60,905 bases of DNA from an uncultured Phascolarctobacterium sp. (GCA_949295115.1 CASFJU010000004.1:184153-245057), one strand, 5' to 3'; positions 42,000 to 53,732 are shown, numbered from the stretch's first letter. A program made the numbers and translations. Notes: a model not told the origin generated them from the sequence alone.

Positions 42000-42069
42000 G
42001 AACTGCTACCTCCTTACTCTTGACAGTTTTATCAAATTCTCTATTTTAATTGAATTGATAGCTGATAAA

Positions 42070-42098
42070 ATTATATTAGATACTCCGTTAAGTGTCAA
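42070..42098 (-). promoter_or_regulatory. rpmH promoter
   Basis: On the minus strand TTGACA and TATAAT are separated by exactly 17 bp, a perfect housekeeping promoter. Confidence 0.9.
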
Positions 42099-42139
42099 GG
42101 ATTAAGAATACTTTAAATACAGGTTTTTTCAATAAATTT

Positions 42140-42152
42140 CCGTTTAAAACGG
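42140..42152. promoter_or_regulatory. Palindrome between rpmH and dnaA promoters
   Basis: CCGTTTAAAACGG is a perfect inverted repeat with one central base, midway between the divergent promoters. The rest of the 285-bp rpmH-dnaA gap is AT-rich and shows no convincing DnaA box. Confidence 0.4.
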
Positions 42153-42188
42153 ATTTTAGCTTAAAAATTCTTCAAAAAAACAAAGCGA

Positions 42189-42217
42189 TTGATAATAAAT
42201 GGCAATTTTGTTAAAAT
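42189..42217 (+). promoter_or_regulatory. dnaA promoter
   Basis: TTGATA and TAAAAT (42212-42217) are 17 bp apart, about 70 bp upstream of the dnaA start. Confidence 0.6.
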
Positions 42218-42284
42218 ATATTGATAGACAAATTATAAAAATCAGCAGCGTTTAAAATAAATTCAAGCGGAAAGGACTATGCTA

Positions 42285-43715
42285 ATGAATTCCTATAATG
42301 TTTCGGAAATATGGGAACAACTGCTTCAGCGGCTGCAAAATTCCGTCAGCGAAACGGTTTATAACACGATTATCAGCCCGGCAGTACCTTTATCGGCGGC
42401 AGGCACGGTTTTTACAATCGGCGTCAACAACAATTTTTTAAAAAAATGGCTGGAAGAAAATTACAAAAGCATTATTGAAAATCTGCTGGCCGAAATTACC
42501 GGGCAGGAATTCAGCCTACGGATAGAAAACCTTGACTTTAATGCGGCACCGCCGGTTAAAAATTTTACGGTTAAAGAAGAAACATCCTTTGAAAAACCGG
42601 CCAGACAGGAAATTATCCATGAAATAAAACCTGTATCCGTTACTGAAAACATCAATACTTACGAACAACCGGCACTTTTTGAAGAACAGATGCCCAGCAA
42701 CCTCAACGTCAAATATACTTTTGATACCTTTGTCATCGGCAATTCTAACCGTTTTGCCTATGCAGCGGCGCAGGCAGTTGCCGCCAAACCCGGTATTGCC
42801 TATAATCCTCTTTTTATTTACGGCGGCGTCGGCCTTGGCAAAACACATTTAATGCATGCCATCGGCAACCAAATCAAAAAAAATCAGCCCAATGCCAAGG
42901 TTCTTTATATTTCTAGCGAAAAATTTCTGAATGAAATTGTTACTTCCATTGAAAAAAGAACCATGGAAAACTTTAAAAACAAATACCGCAAAATTGACTG
43001 CCTTATTATTGACGATATTCAGTTTTTAGAAAAAAGGGAGCGTACACTGGAAGAATTTTTCCATACATTCAACGCCCTTTATGAAGAAAATAAGCAGATT
43101 ATCATTTCCAGCGACAGGTTGCCGAAGCATATCAAAAATATCGAAGACCGCCTGCGTTCCCGCTTTGAATGCGGCTTAATGGCCGATATTCAGTCACCTG
43201 ACCTGGAAACGAGAATTGCTATCTTGCGTAAAAAAGCAGAACTGGAAGGCATTGAAATCCCCCACGATGTTATTGCGCTGGTTGCTTCAAGCATTACCAC
43301 TAATATCAGGGAAATTGAAGGTGCCTATACCAAAATAGTTGCTTACGCAGGATTGATGAACATGCCCATTACCGTCGAGCTTGCCAAAAACATTCTTGAC
43401 GAAATGGGAGCTACAGTCCAAAGCAGGCAGATTACCTTTGAAGATATCAATGAAGTAACGGCAAATTATTTTAAAATTAAGCCTGAAGAACTGCTTACTA
43501 AAAAACGTACGCAAAATATTGCCACGGCAAGGCATATTGCCATGTATCTCTGCCGTGAGCTGATTGACCTTTCTTATCCGCGCATCGGTGAAATTTACGG
43601 CGGACGTGACCATAGCACCGTTATCCACGCTTATGATAAAATTAACGCCCAGCGGAAAAAAGACCCTTCTATTGAAAAAGCCATTGTTTTACTGACAGAA
43701 CAGCTTAATCAGTAA
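42285..43715 (+). CDS. dnaA: Chromosomal replication initiator DnaA
   Basis: This 476-residue AAA+ initiator has domain I (residues 1-~85), a short linker (to ~140), and domain III with GGVGLGKTHL (Walker A), CLIIDDIQFL (Walker B) and sensor ISSDRLPKHI. DNA-binding domain IV follows with the signature YPRIGEIYGGRDHSTVIHAYDKI. It binds the boxes directly downstream of its own gene and opens the origin. The ATG at 42285 fits the AAGGA site better than the ATG two codons earlier. Confidence 0.98.
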   Translation: MNSYNVSEIWEQLLQRLQNSVSETVYNTIISPAVPLSAAGTVFTIGVNNNFLKKWLEENYKSIIENLLAEITGQEFSLRIENLDFNAAPPVKNFTVKEETSFEKPARQEIIHEIKPVSVTENINTYEQPALFEEQMPSNLNVKYTFDTFVIGNSNRFAYAAAQAVAAKPGIAYNPLFIYGGVGLGKTHLMHAIGNQIKKNQPNAKVLYISSEKFLNEIVTSIEKRTMENFKNKYRKIDCLIIDDIQFLEKRERTLEEFFHTFNALYEENKQIIISSDRLPKHIKNIEDRLRSRFECGLMADIQSPDLETRIAILRKKAELEGIEIPHDVIALVASSITTNIREIEGAYTKIVAYAGLMNMPITVELAKNILDEMGATVQSRQITFEDINEVTANYFKIKPEELLTKKRTQNIATARHIAMYLCRELIDLSYPRIGEIYGGRDHSTVIHAYDKINAQRKKDPSIEKAIVLLTEQLNQ

Positions 43716-43963
43716 CTTATCAACAATTTTCTGTGGAAAATGTGTTTAAAGCTGTTGATAACATGTTAAAATAATTTAAAGAAACTTCATCAGTTGAAAA
43801 TGTTTAAAGTTATTAACAGTTTTCAACACATTATCAACATGCCATCAAAATAGATTTTACAGCGTCTTTATCTGTTTTCAACATTTCCACACTTACTACT
43901 ATAACTACTACTAATTATTTTAAATCTATATAGTTATTATAAATTAACGGAGGTCTGCATAAC
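43716..43963. other. Replication origin (oriC), dnaA-dnaN intergenic region
   Basis: This 248-bp gap contains TTATCAACA at 43717-43725 and 43831-43839, its complement at 43753-43761, TTATTAACA at 43810-43818, TTTTCAACA at 43820-43828 and 43875-43883, and TTTCCACA at 43884-43891. Immediately after comes an in-phase series of CTA triplets at 43896, 43899, 43905, 43908 and 43911, then an AT-rich run to the dnaN ribosome site. Boxes, then trios, then AT-rich DNA is the basal unwinding arrangement known from Bacillus. Confidence 0.88.
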
Positions 43964-45073
43964 ATGAAATTTACCTGCTCAACCACAAGCCTTAACAAAG
44001 CCATCCAAACTGTACAGCGCGCCATTTCTTCCAAACCGACGGCGCCGATTTTTTCCGGTATTCACATCATTGCCGCCGAAAATATTCTGTACGTACAGGC
44101 CATGGACTTAAACATGGCTATTTCCTGCACGGTAGAAAGCAATACGGAAGCCAATGGTGAAATCGTCGTATCGGCCAAACATTTTGCCGAACTGATGCGC
44201 AAACTGCCGGGCGAAACCGTTACCATTACCAAAAACAAAGAAGAAAGAACCATTACTGTTCAGTCTGCTAAATCTGATTTTCAGCTGCTTTTAATGAACG
44301 AAGATGATTATCCGAAATTCCCGGAATTTAATCCTGAAAAACAGATTGTACTGGAAGACGAAAAAATTAAGGAACTTATTAAAAAGACTATTTTCTCCTG
44401 TTCTACCGATGAAGCAAGGCCGTTATTTACCGGTATTCTTGTAGAAATCGGCGAAGGCAAAATTACTTTTGTCGGTACTAACACGCACAGGCTGGCCATT
44501 AAAAGCATGCCTTATGAAGCAGGCGAAGAAATGTCGATAATTATTCCTGCGCGCGTACTGGCAGAAATTGCCCGCAATTTAAACAGCGATCTGCCGCAGG
44601 AAATTAAAATTTCGCTTTTGAATAACCAGATTATGGTGGTTATTGATCAGATAATAATTGTTTCCAGACTTATTGAAGGTAAGTTTCCTGATTACCGCCG
44701 CGTTATTCCTCCTTCTTTCAACACCAAAACCAGATTTAATGTTAAAGAGTTGGCAGGTGCCGTTGAAAGGGTGGCACTGTTCTCCAGCGACGGTGATTAC
44801 AGCATTATCAAAGTAAGCGTTGGTGATACGGAAATTGTTGTTACTTCCAGCAGCCCGGATGTTGGTAAGGGCCGTGAAGACATTCAGTGCCGCACGGAAG
44901 GTGAAACTTTGAACGTAGCCTTTAATTCCAAATATATTCTGGATATTTTGAAGAACCTTTCCGATGAAGAAGCTGTTATGGAGCTGAATAATTCGCTGAG
45001 CCCGGTTTGCATTAAGCCTGTTGGCGAAGAAAATTATATTTACATTGTAACTCCGGTAAGGGTTGTGTTCTAA
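43964..45073 (+). CDS. dnaN: DNA polymerase III sliding clamp
   Basis: This 369-residue beta clamp has three repeated clamp domains; the N-terminal MKFTCSTTSLNKAIQTVQRAISSKPTAPIFSGI and C-terminal GEENYIYIVTPVRVVF, near the hydrophobic ligand pocket, are typical. It encircles DNA and tethers polymerase and repair partners. GGAGG precedes the ATG, and the preceding intergenic region is the origin. The small S4-domain gene begins right after the stop codon. Confidence 0.98.
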   Translation: MKFTCSTTSLNKAIQTVQRAISSKPTAPIFSGIHIIAAENILYVQAMDLNMAISCTVESNTEANGEIVVSAKHFAELMRKLPGETVTITKNKEERTITVQSAKSDFQLLLMNEDDYPKFPEFNPEKQIVLEDEKIKELIKKTIFSCSTDEARPLFTGILVEIGEGKITFVGTNTHRLAIKSMPYEAGEEMSIIIPARVLAEIARNLNSDLPQEIKISLLNNQIMVVIDQIIIVSRLIEGKFPDYRRVIPPSFNTKTRFNVKELAGAVERVALFSSDGDYSIIKVSVGDTEIVVTSSSPDVGKGREDIQCRTEGETLNVAFNSKYILDILKNLSDEEAVMELNNSLSPVCIKPVGEENYIYIVTPVRVVF

Positions 45074-45074
45074 A

Positions 45075-45299
45075 ATGCAAAAATTAAAAGTACAGATTGA
45101 AACCGAATTTATTACTTTAACCAATCTTTTAAAATTTGCCGGTGTGGTAATGAGCGGCGGGCAGGCGCATGAGCTGATTGAAGAAGGGCTTGTGAGCCTG
45201 AATGGGCAGCCTGTCAGCGAAAAGCGCAAAAAAATCCGCGCCGGCGATGTAGTTAAAGTTAAGGATTTGGCCGAAATTACTGTAGAAAATGAAAATTAA
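45075..45299 (+). CDS. S4-domain RNA-binding protein (YaaA/RlbA-type)
   Basis: This 74-residue protein consists of a single S4 RNA-binding domain: ITLTNLLKFAGVVMSGGQAHELIEEGLVSLNGQPVSEKRKKIRAGDVV. It corresponds in position to Bacillus yaaA (rlbA), between dnaN and recF, and is thought to bind ribosomal RNA or stalled ribosomal particles. The start ATG follows the dnaN stop by one base; the 3' end overlaps recF by 11 bp, so translation of the three genes is coupled. Confidence 0.92.
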   Translation: MQKLKVQIETEFITLTNLLKFAGVVMSGGQAHELIEEGLVSLNGQPVSEKRKKIRAGDVVKVKDLAEITVENEN

Positions 45300-46419
45300 C
45301 GGCCTTTATCTGCATAATTTCAGAAATTACAGCCAGTGTGCTTTGCAGTTTCCGGCGATGGTGAATATTTTTTACGGCAAAAATGCGCAGGGAAAAACTA
45401 ATCTGCTGGAGGCTTTGTTTTATGCTGCTTTCGGCATGTCGCACAGAACTTCGCAGGAGGATGACCTGTTTGGCGAAGGCAGGCGTGAGCTGGCGGTAAA
45501 AGTAGATTTTACGAGTTTTGACGCTGATTATGATATAAAAATCAAGCGTTATGAGCAGCACGGGCGGATAAAAAAAGAGCTGCTGCTTGATAATGTCAGC
45601 ATTAAAGCTAAGGAACATTACGGTACGCTAAATACGGTGATGTTTTCACCGGAAGATTTGCAGCTGATTAAGGGTGAACCTCAGCTGCGCCGCCGCTTTT
45701 TTGATATGCAGATTGCGCAGACCGATAAGGCTTATTATGAGCTGTTGGTAAAGTATAACCGTCTGCTTTTGCAGCGCAACAAGCTGTTAAAAGCTATCCG
45801 CGATGAAGGCAGCGGCAAGGAGCAGCTTGGCTTATGGGATAATGAGCTTTGTACTTCGGCGGCGTTAATTGTGCGTAAAAGACTGGCAGCATTAGATAAA
45901 TTAAGAGCTATTGCCAGTGGTATTTATGCTTCTATTGCCGGTAGCGGCGAAGAACTTGAAATAAAATACGGCTTAAAAATCAGCGGCGATTTTATTTTAG
46001 AGCAGGAAGATAAAAGCGAAGCTGATTGGAAAGATTTTTATTTACAGGAACTTAAAGCGCGCCAGTCTTTGGATATTCTGCGCGGTAATACCAGTATCGG
46101 ACCGCACCGTGATGATTTATTTTTTTATGTCAACGGCAGGCTGTTAAAGGCCTTTGGTTCGCAGGGTCAGCAGCGCAGTGCGGCACTGGCCTTAAAACTG
46201 GCGCAGCTGGAATATGTAAAAAATGCCGTGGGAGAATATCCTGTTTTGCTGCTAGATGACGTTATGAGCGAGCTTGATGCCGACCGCCGCACGCATTTGC
46301 TGAAATTTATCGACGGCAGGGTGCAGACTTTTATTACGGTTAACGATAAGCATTTGATTCCTGATTTGAATGATAACGCTTATTTTTATATTGAGAACGG
46401 AAAGGTAAAGCAGGGCTGA
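45289..46419 (+). CDS. recF: DNA replication and repair protein RecF
   Basis: This 376-residue SMC-like ATPase loads RecA at gaps with RecO and RecR. The N-terminal Walker A is FYGKNAQGKTNLLEALF; the signature FGSQGQQRSAALALKLAQLE and Walker B VLLLDDVMSELDADRR are near the C-terminus. The start overlaps the S4 gene, and the stop overlaps the ATG of the next gene (TGATG), as expected for coupled translation in the dnaA-gyrA cluster. Confidence 0.97.
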   Translation: MKINGLYLHNFRNYSQCALQFPAMVNIFYGKNAQGKTNLLEALFYAAFGMSHRTSQEDDLFGEGRRELAVKVDFTSFDADYDIKIKRYEQHGRIKKELLLDNVSIKAKEHYGTLNTVMFSPEDLQLIKGEPQLRRRFFDMQIAQTDKAYYELLVKYNRLLLQRNKLLKAIRDEGSGKEQLGLWDNELCTSAALIVRKRLAALDKLRAIASGIYASIAGSGEELEIKYGLKISGDFILEQEDKSEADWKDFYLQELKARQSLDILRGNTSIGPHRDDLFFYVNGRLLKAFGSQGQQRSAALALKLAQLEYVKNAVGEYPVLLLDDVMSELDADRRTHLLKFIDGRVQTFITVNDKHLIPDLNDNAYFYIENGKVKQG

Positions 46420-47231
46420 TGGAAAATGTTGAGCAGATTTTACTGAATATGCTGCCGGGTAAGGAAGAAAAAGAATCTTACCTTGTTTTTTATCTGCAAA
46501 GCCGCTGGAGCAATATCTGCGGTGAAAACGTCGCTAAACATTCCAAACCTGTGCAGTTGGAAAATAAAGTCCTGTATATCAATACCGACAGTTCGGTGTG
46601 GTCTAATCATTTGCTGCTGATGAAAAAGCAGTTTTTAAAAAATATAAACGGCGCGTTAAAAAAACGTGCAGTAAGCGATTTAAAATTTTTTAACGGCAGC
46701 GTTGATAATTTATTTTTAAAAACTACCGGCGCTGATGAAAACCCTGCAAAGGTTATTTTGGATAAAGATGAGCTTGCGGAGATAAAAAATATTACCAGTA
46801 TTATAAAAAATGAAGGTTTACAGCAAAGTTTGATTTCTTTTAAAGCTGCTTCCGCCAAAAGAGAAAAGTTTTTAACGCAGCATGGTGCGGAAAAATGCAG
46901 TAAATGCGGCGCTGTTATTAACGGCAGCGGCAATTTATGCAATGTCTGCGCGCGTTACGAAAGAGAAAAGCAGCATGACGCTGTGGTTAAATTTTTGTTG
47001 ACGGAGCCGTGGTCAGATTACGAAAACTGTAAAAAAACGCTGAATTGTGATAAAATATTATACGATAGCGTTAAAAATAACTTAAAACAGCATTATTACT
47101 CCAAAGTTGCCAATAATACGGCGACAACGGCTGATGAGATGCTGGCAGTAATGTTAAAAACAGGCAAAACGCCTGCGTTGATTGATGATAAAAACTATCA
47201 GAATGTTTTAGCCAATTTGCGGAGGAAGTAA
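46419..47231 (+). CDS. DUF721/DciA-like protein with C-terminal zinc ribbon
   Basis: This 270-residue protein has an N-terminal DUF721 domain (about 1-100) with YLQSRWSNICGENVAKHSKPVQLENKVLYINTDSSVWSNHLLLMKKQFLKNIN. This is the KH-like fold shared with the DciA helicase loader. A linker follows, then a zinc-ribbon-like CSKCGAVINGSGNLCNVCARYE (about 166-187) and a helical tail. DciA proteins load DnaB helicase in bacteria without DnaC; whether this one does so is inference from its place in the origin cluster between recF and remB. The zinc ribbon is not part of canonical DciA. Confidence 0.8.
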   Translation: MENVEQILLNMLPGKEEKESYLVFYLQSRWSNICGENVAKHSKPVQLENKVLYINTDSSVWSNHLLLMKKQFLKNINGALKKRAVSDLKFFNGSVDNLFLKTTGADENPAKVILDKDELAEIKNITSIIKNEGLQQSLISFKAASAKREKFLTQHGAEKCSKCGAVINGSGNLCNVCARYEREKQHDAVVKFLLTEPWSDYENCKKTLNCDKILYDSVKNNLKQHYYSKVANNTATTADEMLAVMLKTGKTPALIDDKNYQNVLANLRRK

Positions 47232-47232
47232 G

Positions 47233-49448
<2,216 letters not shown>

Positions 49449-49460
49449 TTGGGTGAAAAA

Positions 49461-49760
49461 ATGAAAATCAGAAAAAATCTATCCGATGAGGATATGTTAA
49501 AGGGCTATGAAGAAGAAGTAAGCTTCGAAAACGCTATTTATGGCGATGAGCCCGTTAAAAATAAAAAATTAAAAACCGCTAAAAAAGCGGAAAGCAAAGA
49601 AATTTTACTGCCGGACGAAGCTTTGGCAAAATTAAACCGTTATCTGCTGGAAATCAGTATGGACTGGTTTAAAAATACCAAGGGTGAAGCCGACTGGAAA
49701 GTTTATAAAGAGGACGGGCAGATTATTATTAAACCTGCCGCCGTTAAAAAGAAAGCCTGA
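49461..49760 (+). CDS. Conserved-position hypothetical protein between gyrB and thiN
   Basis: This 99-residue charged protein was not recognised. The first part is acidic and Lys-rich (NLSDEDMLKGYEEEVSFENAIYGDEP, then KNKKLKTAKKAESKE), followed by a possible folded unit LPDEALAKLNRYLLEISMDWFKNTKGEADWKVYKEDGQIIIKPAAVKKKA. No membrane helix or signal is seen. The ATG at 49461 lies 12 bp after the gyrB stop, and its final base overlaps the start of thiN (TGATG), so it is translated with both. Real expression is supported by this tight packing; function is unknown. Confidence 0.75.
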   Translation: MKIRKNLSDEDMLKGYEEEVSFENAIYGDEPVKNKKLKTAKKAESKEILLPDEALAKLNRYLLEISMDWFKNTKGEADWKVYKEDGQIIIKPAAVKKKA

Positions 49761-50473
49761 TGGAAATTGCATTAAGTCTGCCGCAGGGCAGGTTTGTTAT
49801 AAAAAATTGTGAAGAATGCGGCAATGATTTTATTGTTGCCTCTGCCGGTGGGCGCAAGCCTGATTTAAATTGGTTTAAAGCTGCCGCTGCCGGTAAAAAA
49901 GTTTACTGCGCCGATAAGGGTATTGAAATCTGCCTTGATGCAGGCATGAAGCCTGAACTGTTATGCGGCGATGCCGACAGTGCAGGTAAGGATTATTTAC
50001 AGCAGGCGCAGCAGCAAAATATTAAAACAGTTCAATTCAATCCTGCAAAGGATGATACGGATTTGCAGCTTTTACTGACTATGCTGTCGCAAAAAGCTCC
50101 TCTTTTAATAACAGGCATCTGGGGCGGCAGGTTCGACCATCTTTACAGCAATGTGTTTTCGCTGCTGGCGTATAAACAAAAAAGCTGCGTGCCGGTAATA
50201 ATGGCTGACGAAGCAGAAGTTATGGTGCTGCTTACATCTGGCGAAAGCCTTGAATTTATACCGCAGCAGAATTTTACGGCACTTTCATTACTGCCGCTTA
50301 CCGACACTGAAGTAAGCATCAGCGGCGTAAGGTGGCCTTTGGAAAAAGCACCGCTTTTACAGAATAACCCCTATGCCGTCAGCAATGAAATTACGGCAGA
50401 AGTTGTAAAAGTAAAATGCCACGGCGGCTGCACCGGTTTTTATTTAAAAACGGCCGGTTATGAACTGCCGTAA
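49760..50473 (+). CDS. thiN: Thiamine pyrophosphokinase
   Basis: This 237-residue enzyme transfers pyrophosphate from ATP to thiamine. The N-terminal catalytic domain has YCADKGIEICLDAGMKPELLCGDADSA, the metal-binding KDDTDLQLLL and TGIWGGRFDHLYSNVFSLLAY. The C-terminal domain contains SLLPLTDTEVSISGVRWPLE and a terminal CHGGCTGFYL. It allows use of salvaged thiamine. The placement within the gyrB-gyrA interval is unusual compared with Bacillus, where thiN lies elsewhere. Confidence 0.9.
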   Translation: MEIALSLPQGRFVIKNCEECGNDFIVASAGGRKPDLNWFKAAAAGKKVYCADKGIEICLDAGMKPELLCGDADSAGKDYLQQAQQQNIKTVQFNPAKDDTDLQLLLTMLSQKAPLLITGIWGGRFDHLYSNVFSLLAYKQKSCVPVIMADEAEVMVLLTSGESLEFIPQQNFTALSLLPLTDTEVSISGVRWPLEKAPLLQNNPYAVSNEITAEVVKVKCHGGCTGFYLKTAGYELP

Positions 50474-50489
50474 GAGGTATTTATAAAAA

Positions 50490-51257
50490 ATGGAAAGTCT
50501 TGATTTATTCAATATAGTTTTGTTTGTGATTACCGGTTTTGTCGCCGCATTTATCGATTCCACGGTCGGCGGCGGCGGGCTGATTTCCGTACCGGCGCTG
50601 CTAAGCTCGGGGCTTCCGGTAAGCATGGTGCTTGGCACCAACAAACTGGCGGCAAGCATGGGCGCGGTTACAAGCGTAATTTCCTTCTGGCGTTCCGGCC
50701 ATATCAACAAAAAGCTGGTTATTTCGCTGGTGCCGCTGTCGGTTATCGGTTCTGTGTGCGGCGCTTATACGGTTCATCTGCTGCCGCAGGATTTTATGCG
50801 CAAGCTGGTAGTTGCCATGCTGGTGCTGATTGCCCTTTATACTTACCAACATAAGGATTGGGGTAGCGTTAAGGGCAAAACCGAGTTCAGCAAATTATCG
50901 CTGGCAGGTGCTTTTGTGCTGGCGCTTGTGATGGGTTTTTACGATGGTTTTTTCGGGCCGGGCACAGGCACATTTTTAATTTTCGGTTTTTTATTTCTGG
51001 GCTGTGATTTTGTTACGGCGGCAGGCAACGGCAAGGCGCTGAACACAGCCAGTAATTTAAGCGCGCTGGCGACTTTTATTTATAACGGGTCGGTAGTGTG
51101 GCTGTACGGCATCATCATGGGCATAAGCATGATGGTTGGCGCTTATTTTGGCACGCGCATGGCGATAAAGCACGGCGCTGCTTATGTAAGGCCGCTGTTT
51201 TTAACGGTTACAACGCTTTTAATAGGCAAACAGATATATGATATTTTCTTTAATTAA
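50490..51257 (+). CDS. TauE/SafE-family sulfite or organic anion exporter
   Basis: This 255-residue membrane protein has about eight helices. The family landmarks are GFVAAFIDSTVGGGGLISVPALLSSGLPVSMVLGTNKLAAS and, in the second half, GFYDGFFGPGTGTFLIFGFLFLGCDFVTAAGNGKALNTASNLSALATF. Members are linked to export of sulfite, sulfoacetate or related anions, but many are uncharacterised. It lies between thiN and gyrA on the same strand with 16-bp gaps on both sides, so it is probably part of one long transcript. Confidence 0.87.
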   Translation: MESLDLFNIVLFVITGFVAAFIDSTVGGGGLISVPALLSSGLPVSMVLGTNKLAASMGAVTSVISFWRSGHINKKLVISLVPLSVIGSVCGAYTVHLLPQDFMRKLVVAMLVLIALYTYQHKDWGSVKGKTEFSKLSLAGAFVLALVMGFYDGFFGPGTGTFLIFGFLFLGCDFVTAAGNGKALNTASNLSALATFIYNGSVVWLYGIIMGISMMVGAYFGTRMAIKHGAAYVRPLFLTVTTLLIGKQIYDIFFN

Positions 51258-51273
51258 GGGTTGAGGTGATATT

Positions 51274-53721
51274 GTGGATTTAGAGACAGGAGCAGGCAAG
51301 GTCTTACCGGTCTATATCGAAGAAGAAATGCAGAAATCGTATATTGACTATGCGATGAGCGTTATTGTGCAAAGGGCGCTGCCCGATGTGCGCGACGGTT
51401 TAAAACCTGTACACAGGCGTATTCTTTACGCCATGCAGGAAGCGGGCATGGCTTCCAACAAGCCGTATAAAAAATCTGCCCGTATCGTCGGCGAAGTTTT
51501 AGGTAAATATCATCCTCACGGTGATACTGCCGTTTATGACGCTATTGTACGTCTGGCACAGGATTTTTCCACCCGTTACCTGATGGTTGACGGCCACGGC
51601 AACTTCGGTAGTGTGGACGGTGACAGCGCGGCAGCAATGCGTTACACCGAAGTGCGCATGACCAAAATTGCCGAGGTTATGCTGGAAGACATTGAAAAAG
51701 AAACCGTCGATTTTGTACCGAACTATGACGAATCGTTAAAAGAGCCGAGCGTACTGCCTTCTAAAGTACCGGCGCTTTTAATCAACGGCAGTGCCGGTAT
51801 CGCCGTCGGCATGGCAACAAACATTCCGCCGCATAATTTGGGCGAAGTTGTGGACGGCCTGGTAATGCTGATTGATAATCCCGATGTGGAAATTCCTCAG
51901 CTGATGGCTGCCATTAAAGGTCCGGACTTCCCGACCGGCGCTATTATCCTTGGCACGGAAGGCATTAAAAACGCTTATAATACCGGCCGCGGCATTGTTA
52001 AAATCCGCGCGCGCGCAGAAATTGAACCGATGCAGAAGGGCAAGCACCGCATTGTGGTCAGTGAAATTCCGTATCAGGTCAATAAAGCACGCCTGATTGA
52101 AAGCATTGCGCAGTTAGTTAAAGACGGCGTTATTGAAGGCATTACCGATTTGCGCGACGAATCGGATCGCCGCGGTATGCGCGTTGTTATCGAGCTTAAG
52201 AGCGACGCCGTGCCGGACGTTGTTTTGAACCAGCTTTACAAGCATACGCAGCTGCAGACCAGCTTCGGCATTATTATGCTGGCACTGGTTAACGGGCATC
52301 CGCGCGTGCTGAATTTAAAACAGATTTTAAATTATTACCTTGACCACCAGAAGGATGTTATTACCCGCCGTACCCGTTATGAACTGGGCAAGGCGAAAGA
52401 GCGCGCCCACATTTTGGAGGGTTTGAAGATTGCGCTTGACCATCTGGACGAGGTAATCAGCACTATCCGCAACAGCGCCAACGCCGATACGGCAAGAGCC
52501 GCTTTGATGGAAAAATTTGCGCTGAGCCAGCGTCAGGCACAGGCTATTCTGGATATGCGCCTGCAGCGCCTGACCGGTTTGGAACGCAAAAAGATTGACG
52601 ATGAATACATCGACGTTTTGGAAACGATTGACTGGCTGGAGAGCGTTTTGGCAGACGAACACAAAGTTTTGGGCATTATCAAGGAAGACCTGCTGGAAAT
52701 GAAGAAGAAGTTCGGCGACGTACGCCGTACGGAACTTTCGGTAGATACTTCCGATATGGATATCGAAGATCTGATTGCCGAGGAAGATATTGTTATCACT
52801 ATCAGCCATCAGGGCTATATCAAACGCCAGACGCTGGATAACTTCCGCAGCCAGAAGCGCGGCGGCATGGGCAAAACCGGCGGCAGCGGCAAAAAGAACG
52901 ACGACTGCGCCGAGCATTTGTTCCTTTCCACTACGCACCATAATATTCTGTTCTTTACCAATAAGGGTAGGGTTTACCGCCAGAAGGGCTACGAAATCCC
53001 CGAAGCAGGCCGCACTGCTAAAGGCACGGCAATTATCAACCTGCTGCCGATTGAACAGGGCGAAAAGATAACGGCGGTTATCCCGGTTAAGGAATTTAAA
53101 GAAGACCAGTTCATGTTTATGGCAACCAACAAGGGCACGGTTAAAAAGACCAACCTGAACGACTTTAACAGTGCGCGTAAAGCCGGGCTGATTGCCATGA
53201 CGCTGGACGACAACGAAGAACTTATCGGCGTTGAGCTGACCGACGGCAACAGCGAGATTGTACTTGCAACGCGCCGCGGACTTGCCATCCGCTTTGACGA
53301 GCAGGATGTGCGCCCGATGGGACGTACTGCACACGGCGTACGCGGCATCCAGCTGGGCTTTGACGACGAGGTTGTTGCTATGGACAGCGTTACCGGCGAA
53401 AACGAAGAAGTTTTGACGGCTACCGAAGAAGGCCTTGGCAAACGCACGGCTGTAAGCGAATACCGCAAGCAGACCCGTGGCGGCAAGGGCGTTATCAACA
53501 TTAAGGTAACGGAAAAAACCGGCGCCGTTGTAGGCATGAAGGTTATCAACCCCGAACAGGAAATTTTGCTGATTACCGCAGCGGGTATCATCATTCGCAT
53601 CGACGGTGAAGGCATCAGCCAGTTTGGGCGCAACGCGCAGGGCGTTAAGCTGATGACACTGAGCGAAGGCGATAAGGTTGTTTCGCTGGCGGCTGTACAG
53701 CACGAAGACGAAGAAGAATAA
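51274..53721 (+). CDS. gyrA: DNA gyrase subunit A
   Basis: This 815-residue breakage-reunion subunit starts with GTG (GAGGTG upstream). Motifs include [29 protein letters not shown], the quinolone region [13 protein letters not shown], where Thr stands at the position of E. coli Ser83, and the catalytic Tyr in [10 protein letters not shown]. In the C-terminal beta-pinwheel the GyrA-box is QKRGGMGK. The Thr at the quinolone position is natural in several taxa and is not by itself evidence of resistance. A bidirectional terminator ends the origin-side gene block. Confidence 0.98.
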   Translation: MDLETGAGKVLPVYIEEEMQKSYIDYAMSVIVQRALPDVRDGLKPVHRRILYAMQEAGMASNKPYKKSARIVGEVLGKYHPHGDTAVYDAIVRLAQDFSTRYLMVDGHGNFGSVDGDSAAAMRYTEVRMTKIAEVMLEDIEKETVDFVPNYDESLKEPSVLPSKVPALLINGSAGIAVGMATNIPPHNLGEVVDGLVMLIDNPDVEIPQLMAAIKGPDFPTGAIILGTEGIKNAYNTGRGIVKIRARAEIEPMQKGKHRIVVSEIPYQVNKARLIESIAQLVKDGVIEGITDLRDESDRRGMRVVIELKSDAVPDVVLNQLYKHTQLQTSFGIIMLALVNGHPRVLNLKQILNYYLDHQKDVITRRTRYELGKAKERAHILEGLKIALDHLDEVISTIRNSANADTARAALMEKFALSQRQAQAILDMRLQRLTGLERKKIDDEYIDVLETIDWLESVLADEHKVLGIIKEDLLEMKKKFGDVRRTELSVDTSDMDIEDLIAEEDIVITISHQGYIKRQTLDNFRSQKRGGMGKTGGSGKKNDDCAEHLFLSTTHHNILFFTNKGRVYRQKGYEIPEAGRTAKGTAIINLLPIEQGEKITAVIPVKEFKEDQFMFMATNKGTVKKTNLNDFNSARKAGLIAMTLDDNEELIGVELTDGNSEIVLATRRGLAIRFDEQDVRPMGRTAHGVRGIQLGFDDEVVAMDSVTGENEEVLTATEEGLGKRTAVSEYRKQTRGGKGVINIKVTEKTGAVVGMKVINPEQEILLITAAGIIIRIDGEGISQFGRNAQGVKLMTLSEGDKVVSLAAVQHEDEEE

Positions 53722-53732
53722 AAGTTAAATAA

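Noticed and set aside
42018..42030. TTTTATCAAA near rpmH as a DnaA box
   Set aside because: It matches the box consensus too poorly and no companion boxes occur in the rpmH-dnaA gap.
45289..46419. recF as a general SMC/ABC protein of a defence system
   Set aside because: Position between dnaN and gyrB and full RecF motifs leave no reason for an alternative role.
51490..51525. Thr in the gyrA quinolone region as a resistance mutation
   Set aside because: Thr occurs naturally at this position in several bacterial groups; without a species reference it cannot be called a mutation.
52327..53703. A 458-codon open frame antisense to gyrA
   Set aside because: It is fully inside a certain gyrA gene, has no family resemblance or ribosome site, and results from codon bias of gyrA.
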